64,000 nucleotides of DNA from Chrysomallon squamiferum (lineage: Eukaryota; Mollusca; Gastropoda; Neomphalida; Peltospiridae). Below, one piece after another: positions 56,061 through 64,000 of this stretch. Each line of letters opens with the position of its first letter. Position 1 is the first letter of the stretch. The notes under the pieces are model-generated. The model saw only the letters and a program-made list of their open reading frames with translations. It searched no databases and was not told where the DNA came from. The stretch covers positions 5,550,142-5,614,141 of the forward strand of contig CM022670.1 of the NCBI GenBank assembly GCA_012295275.1, in the 5' to 3' direction. The position numbers were made by a program, and so were the translations under genes.

Positions 56061-56166
56061 AAGCCATGTGTCTGCTACTGAACCAACGAGAGAATCAGTT
56101 TTGACAAAGACGCTAAACAACGGTCACTGTTAACTCCGAAGTAGTGTAAACAACGATGATAACGTT

Positions 56167-56206
<40 letters not shown>

Positions 56207-57129
56207 GATAGATGGACGGACGGATGGATGCATACACTGGTCGACAATTACAGTGCATTACGTAATATCTGTAGAATCAAAAAGCAAATATGCAAAAATT
56301 GTGAACATTTTTTTTCATTTATATTTCCTTGAATTTTTTTTTTTTTTTTTTTTTTTTTTTTGAACCTGTTAAATATTTGGTGCATGCAGTGGTCTTCTCC
56401 ATGAAGAAGGAGCAGATTATAACCTCATTGACAATGTTCACAACATCAAATACCATTTCTGTATGCTGTCATCAAAAATATATGGATCAAAAGAATGATA
56501 GTATCTTATGATCAGCTTTTATTTAAATAACACAGATTTAAAAAGATAATAGCATAACAACTATAATAATTATAACAATATTAATTATAAAAATAATAGT
56601 AATAATCATCATCATCAAATGAACAAAACAACAAACAAAGAGATGTAGTTGTCACATATTTTCATTATTCTGCTGTCTACACTACACTGTACTATTGTCA
56701 TATATTTTCATTATACCACTATCTACACTTCAGTTTAGAACAGTTACCTATTTTTGATATAACATTATGTACTTAATGTTTTGAAGTTCGTTTGATAATC
56801 GGCTAGAAGGAAATGAGATATTATTTCAGAATGCTTCTCATCGTTGTAAGAAAGGTTAAATATAAACAGAACTCAAGTAAAGAAGTGTTTTTATTATGTA
56901 TGTGTGTGTGACACATTATCTAATTGTTTACATATAAATCATAAAATTGAATATAATTTTTCTAATTGCCTTCATTGTTGGAAAAATCTAAATAATACAT
57001 TTTTTTTTTGTTTAAAAAGATTACTAATCATCTAATAAAAGGATCAATTGAATAACACAAATTTCTACATCAGTTTATAGCAGTCAATTAAATTAATTAA
57101 ATTATTTTTAAATTTGTTTTCCTTTATTG

Positions 57130-58250
57130 TGTAGTGTTAGAAAATACGTACTGTCTTTGGTAAACTAGTGTTAGAAAATACGTACTGTCTTTGGTAAACT
57201 AGTGTTAGAAAATACGTACTGTCTTTGGTAAACTAGTGATGAGAAAATACGTACTGTCTTTGGTAAACTAGTGATGAAGAAAATACGTACTATCTTTGGT
57301 AAACTAGTGATGAGAAAATACGTACTGTCTTTGGTAAACTAGTGTTAGAAAATACGTACTATCTTTGGTAAACTAGTGATGAGAAAATACGTACTATCTT
57401 TGGTAAACTAGTGATGAGAAAATACGTACTATCTTTGGTAAACTAGTGATGAGAAAATACGTACTATCTTTGGTAAACTAGTGATGAGAAAATACGAAAA
57501 CTAGTGATGAGAAAATACGTACTATCTTTGGTAAACTAGTGATGAGAAAATACGTACTATCTTTGGTAAACTAGTGATGAGAAAATACGTACTATCTTTG
57601 GTAAACTAGTGATGAGAAAATACGTAAACTAGTATCTTTAGTGATGAGAAAATACGTACTGTCTTTGGTAAACTAGTGATGAGAAAATACGTACTATCTT
57701 TGGTAAACTAGTGATGAGAAAATACGTACTATCTTTGGTAAACTAGTGATGAGAAAATACGTACTATCTTTGGTAAACTAGTGATAGAAAATACGTACTA
57801 TCTTTGGTAAACTAGTGATGAGAAAATACGTACTGTCTTTGGTAAACTAGTGATGAGAAAATACGTACTGTTTTTGGTAAACTAGTGATGAGAAAATACG
57901 TACTATCTTTGGTAAACTAGTGATGAGAAAATACGTACTGTCTTTGGTAAACTAGTGTTAGAAAATACGTACTGTCTTTGGTAAACTAGTGTTAGAAAAT
58001 ACGTACTGTCTTTGGTAAACTAGTGATGAGAAAATACGTACTGTCTTTGGTAAACTAGTGATGAGAAAATACGTACTGTCTTCGATAAAGTAGTGTTAGA
58101 AATAACATACTGTCTGATAAAGTAGTGTTGAAAAAATAAGTACTGTCTGATAAACTAGTTTTGAGAAAATACGTACTGTCTGATAAACTAGTGTTAAGAA
58201 AATACGTACTGTCTTTGATAAACCAGTATTGAGAAAATACGTACTGTGTT
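57130..58250. repeat. 35-bp minisatellite
   Basis: About 31 copies of 'gtgatgagaaaatacgtact' plus atctttggtaaacta. Two truncated units (near 57495 and 57620) show internal deletions. The distal end (58080 onward) degenerates. Confidence 0.95.
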
Positions 58251-59831
58251 TGAATGGGAAATAGCTTGGAAAAAGAAATGAGGAGTTTGATCTCGTGACA
58301 TGTCACGCATGCGTTGTTCCACTTAACAAACACCGCGGTCGTAAAACACCATATTATAATTCATATATTAAACTATAAATAATATCTGTTTAATCATATC
58401 ATCTATAATATAATATTAAAATATTCTACTACTGAGCACTATAGCGACCTATGTTACACTTAATATTTTGGTTTAAAAATACAACTAACAGTGTATAAAA
58501 GTAATTCATATACTTGTAGGGTAAAATACAAGAAATACGTAATATGCGTAGTATTACGTATAAGTGATAGTGTATAATACTACAAAAACACAGATTACAA
58601 TGCTACAAAAACGTAACAGCGTAAATGCGTAGGCATTCCTTGACTAACGCGATTAATTAATCTATCGACTTTGCACGTATATCGAAATAGCGTTAATCAA
58701 ATATAATAATGGTAAAAATTATAACTGCAATCTAATGCTGACTGAAACAAATTCAACTATATAAAATATATCGATGTATCTACCTCGTAAGGAAAATAGA
58801 AAGAGGAAAACATAAAAAAAGAAAGAAAATAGTTAAATGTTTTCTGAATACAAAGTACTGTTGCAGTTTGTAGATTTTATCTGTTCACAAATTTTGCAGT
58901 GGCGGTCAATCTGTTTCTCTTAACTGTTGCAAACTAGACTGCTACGATTCAGATCTGAATCCATATCCATTATTTGTTGGTTAAGCGACTTAAAATTACG
59001 AAACATTTGATTAAGCTCTTTAATCACGACCAGCTGGCAACCTCGCTGTCACAGTCGTCACGTAATCTCATTACTGGCAAAATATGAGCGCTCCCACGCA
59101 GTGACGTTCGCTGGTGTTTGCTTTAACGCGGGAAATTCGAAACCGTGTTAATCAAAATGTTTACCGTTGAGATCCAGGAATTAATATTACCGCCATAATC
59201 AAGCGCTGCGCAAAGCAAAACTGCGTTAAACGAGGCGTACGTCAACTACAAATGCGTAATAAATTATAATATTACAGACAGGCAGTACTATACTGTAAAA
59301 AAAACAACCACTAATAGTTTAAATACTACAATAAGGAATTGTTCAAACCGTTGACACTCGATTTTATGGTCCTCGGATCTCCGTACTTCGGAAAATCCGA
59401 GTCAGAACGGGAAAAATCACAAAATTTGGACTTAACGCTGTCTGCAAGAAACGAGCCTGCAGCTCGTGAACTGCGTGGTAGGTTCCAGTCGGCGCGTTGT
59501 AAATATTTGTGAGTGGAGTGGCAGTACAGTGTCTCCTCCAAATCATCGCCATGTTTTCATTATTATAATTAATAAAAAAAAAGAATTTGTGATTAGCAGT
59601 CGCTTGTATGGCTTCAAGAGGAAGAAGTGAGAAAAGGAAAAACTGCATTTTAGAGTCGGTCAGAAATTCGAGGAAATGCAACGTCTTGAATCTGAACATT
59701 GCTCTTACATTATTATATTACTGTTATTGCTTAATGTGTAGTAAAGTTTAATGCTTCGCTACATTTTAAAGTTAATCTTTACATTCGCGACGACGCCAGA
59801 CTTGTCCTTCCCCTATTAGTCCCTGAAATTG
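58251..59831. other. No gene seen; CpG-containing block at 59000-59250
   Basis: Contains cgtcacgtaatctcattactg, cagtgacgttcgc and tttaacgcgggaaa sequences, which are unlike the surrounding AT-rich DNA. Open frames at 59326-59699 (minus) are weak. It could be an enhancer or promoter. Confidence 0.3.
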
Positions 59832-60350
59832 AGCTGATACAAATACATACCAGTGTATAATACTACAAATACATACCAGTGTATAATACTACAAATACAT
59901 ACCAGAGTGTAATACTACAAATACATACCAGCGTATAATACTACAAATACATACCAGGGTGTAATACTACAAATACATACCAGTGTGTAATGCTACAAAT
60001 ACATACCAGTGTGTAATGCTACAAATACATACCAGTGTGTAATACTACAAATACATACCAGTGTGTAATGCTACAAATACATACCAGTGTGTAATGCTAC
60101 AAATACATACCAGTGTATAATACTACAAATACATACCAGTGTATAATACTACAAATACATACCAGTGTGTAATACTACAAATACATACCAGAGTGTAATA
60201 CTACAAATACATACCAGTGTGTAATGCTACAAATACATACCAGTGTGTAATGCTACAAATACATACCAGTGTGTAATGCTACAAATACATACCAGTGTGT
60301 AATACTACAAATACATACTAGTGTATAATACTATAAATAGATAGTAGTGC
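59832..60350. repeat. 26-bp minisatellite
   Basis: About 20 copies of 'acaaatacataccagtgtgt' plus aatact or aatgct, highly homogeneous. Confidence 0.95.
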
Positions 60351-61059
60351 ATAATACTACATGAATGTGATACACATGATACTATAACTAATGATACCAT
60401 AGATTGAGCAATTTCAGATAAGATGTACGACTTGCTTAGAAAATAAAATTTCAATTTGTCATGTGTTAAGAAATGTTAAAATCATGAAGATATCAACTGG
60501 TATAAATGTTTGTCTGAAGTGAACTTCAAAATGGGAAGTTTTTGGAGGGTGACATAGAGACACACTGGTTAGTACGTTGATTTATTTGCAGAAGGCTGAG
60601 CACAGTGGGAGAACTAATTTTCCAAACAGTTGTCGTCTCAGAAAACTGTTAAGATTTGTACGAAAATAAAAGAAGCGAAAGGAAGATAAATGATCAATCT
60701 TATAACTAAAACGAAACATAAATTCTGATTAATACGTTTGCTATGTCGGTCGTAAGAAAGCGTCTGTTACTGGTGACTGGGTCTATTATCTCGGCAGTCA
60801 TAACTCGCTGTTTGATCATTGATAACGTCACAAACACATTTTACTCGTTCGAGAAATTAACCTTTAAATTCCAAGCGAAATTAGCTTTTGTCATTTTGCA
60901 CATACACAGTTCCAGTAGGATGTGGATATTTTACAAGTCAGTTTGTTTCTGGTGCGATCAATGTAATCAATTGAAAAAGTAAATCAGCCTGCATGATTTT
61001 CTGACAAAATTCACTGCAGTGGACATTTCATACAACAAAACTGCTTCGTTTTCTTCAAA
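60351..61059. other. No gene seen
   Basis: Mixed-composition sequence between two repeat arrays. The open frame at 60743-60982 has no recognisable motif or splice context. Confidence 0.3.
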
Positions 61060-61320
61060 CATATGTTAGTTTCATGAAATTTATACCGCAGTTAATACTA
61101 TGCTAATTTCATAAAGTTGTATACCACAGTTAATCCTGTATTAATTTTACTGTGTTTATTTCATAAAATTTATAACGCAGTTAATACTATGATAATTTCA
61201 TAAAATTTGTACTACAGTTAATACTGTGTTAATTTCATAAAATGTATACCACGGTTAATACTGTGTTAATTTTATAAAATTTATGAAGCTGTTTTTACTA
61301 ATTTCGTAAATTTATACAAC
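61060..61320. repeat. Degenerate repeat of about 38-45 bp
   Basis: About six copies of ttaatactgtgttaatttca followed by taaaatttataccacag. Confidence 0.7.
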
Positions 61321-61693
61321 AGTTGATATTGTATAAATTTGAAATTTATTATAATACTGTTCATTTCATAGAATACAGACAGTTATTTCAATTTTAACTT
61401 AAAATTGAAATATAAAATTATTGTTTAAAATTAACCAGCTATATTATTAAATATTAAATATATATATAACTTTTATTACTAAAACTAAAGCGAACAAAAA
61501 TCTGTAGTAAAATATCTTGTTGGCAGTGTGAAAAAAACTGCTCACATAAATACACATATTTTAATATATAACTGTTGATTTACCGTGTTTTAAATAAAAT
61601 AACATTCAAGACTAAGATAGGAAAATGATAACCAACTGCAAAAACGAGTTATCATTGCCGTATGGTGATGATAATGATGATGATGACAATGAT

Positions 61694-61735
<42 letters not shown>

Positions 61736-61974
61736 TATTATTATTATTATTATATTTTATATTGCTATTGCTATCACAAATTTATTAAACAAATACTTAT
61801 AGCAATGATAGTTTTAATGCAGCTTTTAATTTAAAGAAAAATACGCAAAATGGATATGTAGTTAAATGCTCTCTTCCTATCAAGTAACTTATTTATAATA
61901 ACTGTATGAAGTAAAAACTATTGTTTTAAATATACAGTATATTATCTAACTAGTATTTGATAACTGTTTGAAAA

Positions 61975-62310
61975 AATAAGGGCTTGATATCTTCGTTTAA
62001 TAGATAATATACAAAATAACGGCTTGTTATCTTCGTTTAATAGATAATATACAAAATAAGGGCTTGCTATCTTCGTTTAAGATAGAAAATAACGGCTACA
62101 AAATAACGGCAAAATAACGGCTTGCTATCTTCGTTTAATAGATAATATACAAAATAACGGCTTTCTATCTTCGTTTAATAGATAACATACAAAATAACGG
62201 CTTGCTATCTTCGTTTAATAGATAATATACAAAATAACGGCTTGCTATCTTCGTTTAATAGATAACATACAAAATAACGGCTTGCTGTCTTCATTTAGTA
62301 GGTAATATTT
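61975..62310. repeat. 40-bp minisatellite
   Basis: About eight copies of 'cttgctatcttcgtttaata' plus gataatatacaaaataacgg, with a rearranged short unit near 62085-62115. The array ends about 200 bp before the putative minus-strand donor at 62515. Confidence 0.9.
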
Positions 62311-62514
62311 AAAATGATGGCTTCCTTTACAGTTTAGTAGATAATATTTAAAATAACGGCTTCCTATTTTAGTTCAGTAGATAATATTTAAAATTTCTGT
62401 ATGATATAATAAACTAAGCGGTAGAGTTCTAGATGAAGATTAAAAGTGACGCAGTAAAACAGAATGATGGCAAAGTGAATACTTTGCCGTACAAGTAAAA
62501 GAAGACTAACTTAC

Positions 62515-62600
62515 CTGTGTGTCACGGAGTAATCTTTGACGGAATGGCCGAGGCTCGATATTCAAGCGGCTTTATCAAAGTAGCCAAAAACTCGGAGGCG
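62515..62600 (-). other. Candidate non-coding first exon (5' UTR), possibly of the neuropeptide gene
   Basis: The minus strand shows a strong donor (GACACACAG|GTAAGTTAG) at 62515/62514, ending a GC-richer, non-repetitive stretch. Just upstream on that strand are a CACGTG E-box (about 62631) and a GCCAATAGC CCAAT-type box (about 62670). The nearest minus-strand gene lacking a first exon is the neuropeptide precursor, whose second exon begins at 47553. The link is inference only; the upstream end is a guess. Confidence 0.3.
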
Positions 62601-63189
62601 GGCGTACCAACATATTAATGTCGATAGCACGTGACAGTGTAAGCTTGTGACAGTGTTTGTATGAGCTATTGGCTGGTAGCCATTTACAGTTTTATCGATA
62701 TCAGAGAGTGGTACAGATAAAGCAAGTCTTGTGAGTCTCTATGCTGGTTTGTATGATGCAGTTTATAACTCATCACGCTGTCTGCTTTGATGCAGACACA
62801 TCACTGTATTGCATAACAGAGAGCGTTATAATGTCAGTGTAAAGTATGTACCATTTGAATAACAATGTATCTCAGTAAAAACATGTTTTTGTAAAATACT
62901 GTAAAATTAACTGTAAAACAATGCTGTATTTTGTTTAACATATGCCTGTAATAACATGAATATGAATTTAATATAAAACAAAGTTATATTCCGTATAATA
63001 TACCCTGTAATAACATGGATGTGAATCTAACAAGAACCTTTAATTAGTAAAAAAAAAAAAAAAAAAAAAAAAAAAGTAGATATACTTCAATCAAGAGAGT
63101 TAAATTTTTAAATTTTTACTTATAAATAAATACTGACAATGCATGAACATGTTTTGATATTATTAGGTACAGTGTTTTCTCAGTAAATA

Positions 63190-63965
63190 CGTGAACAAAA
63201 TCTCCAAACGTCTGATAGTATGTAAAACGTTCAACATAAACATCTTATTGTAATGTAAAAACACTAAACGTCTAATACCATGTAAAATATTCATCAATAA
63301 ATATCTTATTAAAATGTAAAAACACTAAACGTCTAATACCATGTAAAATGTTCATCAATAAATATCTTATTAAAATGTAAAAACACTAAACATCTAATAC
63401 CATGTAAAATGTTCATCAATAAATATCTTATTAAAATGTAAAAACACTAAACGTTTAATACCATGTAAAATGTTCATCAATAAATAAAAAATAAAAACAC
63501 TAAACGTCTTAATTGTAAAATATTCATCAATAAATATCTTATTAAAATGTAAAAACACTAAACATCTAATACCATGTAAAATGTTCATCAATAAATATCT
63601 TATAATGTAAAAAACACAAAACATTTAATACAATGTAAAAACAAATATTTATCAATAAATGTCTTATTATAATGAAAACACATGACGTCTAATACCAAGT
63701 AAAAAATTCATTAAAAAATATCTTATTATAATGAAAAAACACTAAACGTCAAATACCGTGTAAAATATTGATCAACAAATATCTTATTATACTGAAAAAC
63801 ACTAAACGTTTAACACAATGTAAAATATTCATCAACAGATATCATATTATAATGTGAAACCACTAAACGTTTAACACAAAGTAAAATGTTCATCAATAAA
63901 TATTTTATTATAATGTGAAAACTGTAAATGTGTTATTGTTATGCAAAAAACACTAAGCGTTTTAT
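63190..63965. repeat. 61-bp minisatellite running to near the window end
   Basis: About twelve copies of 'tctaataccatgtaaaatat' followed by tcatcaataaatatcttatt and a tail aaaatgtaaaaacactaaacg. Distal copies are more diverged. Confidence 0.9.
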
Positions 63966-64000
63966 ATCAATCATAATTATTGCTGCATTTATTTTGTAAA

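Noticed and set aside
49290-58250. CRISPR-like regular repeats (34, 60 and 35 bp)
   Set aside because: Units are contiguous with no unique spacers, and the surroundings are a eukaryotic genome; they are minisatellites.

Overview
This is AT-rich, intron-rich animal DNA, most likely from a lophotrochozoan and probably a mollusc (gastropod-like). The clues are a short-exon, long-intron layout with GT-AG junctions, a neuropeptide precursor with repeated amidated ...HMFV-G-K-R peptides that resembles molluscan enterin or Mytilus inhibitory peptide precursors, and a very heavy load of minisatellites and microsatellites. No bacterial, viral or CRISPR feature is supported.

Four genes can be assembled exon by exon. 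(1) FBXW7, + strand, 137-9709: the 3' 12 exons encode 790 residues with F-box and WD40 propeller; the 5' end lies outside the window. (2) A type I membrane receptor, - strand, 19019-13763: nine exons, 579 residues, with signal peptide, two ShKT-type modules, five sushi/CCP domains, one membrane helix and a 140-residue tail. (3) A CCDC158-like long coiled-coil protein, + strand, 22071-37651: 25 exons, about 1260 residues. (4) An FVamide neuropeptide precursor, - strand, 47546-44622: a signal-peptide exon and one peptide exon, 176 residues. A possible non-coding first exon and promoter lie about 15 kb upstream near 62515-62700.

The rest is intronic or intergenic and is dominated by tandem arrays with 26-67 bp units. 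They lie at 9.7-10.7, 11.9-12.2, 20.2-20.8, 27.4-27.8, 31.3-31.8, 39.2-40.15, 40.8-41.4, 49.3-50.15, 53.6-54.1, 57.1-58.25, 59.8-60.35, 62.0-62.3 and 63.2-63.96 kb. There are also two hairpin (MITE-like) elements.

The most unusual signal is that several intronic minisatellites in FBXW7 and the CCDC158-like gene are built from copies of the adjacent splice junction. Real acceptors or donors are therefore preceded or followed by regularly spaced decoys. A second notable observation is a stray copy of the start of the neuropeptide exon at 42897-42940, inside a degenerate array rich in TGACGT(CA) sequences.

The four genes do not form an obvious pathway. They are neighbours on an ordinary animal chromosome: a ubiquitin-ligase subunit, a surface receptor, a coiled-coil protein and a secreted peptide precursor.
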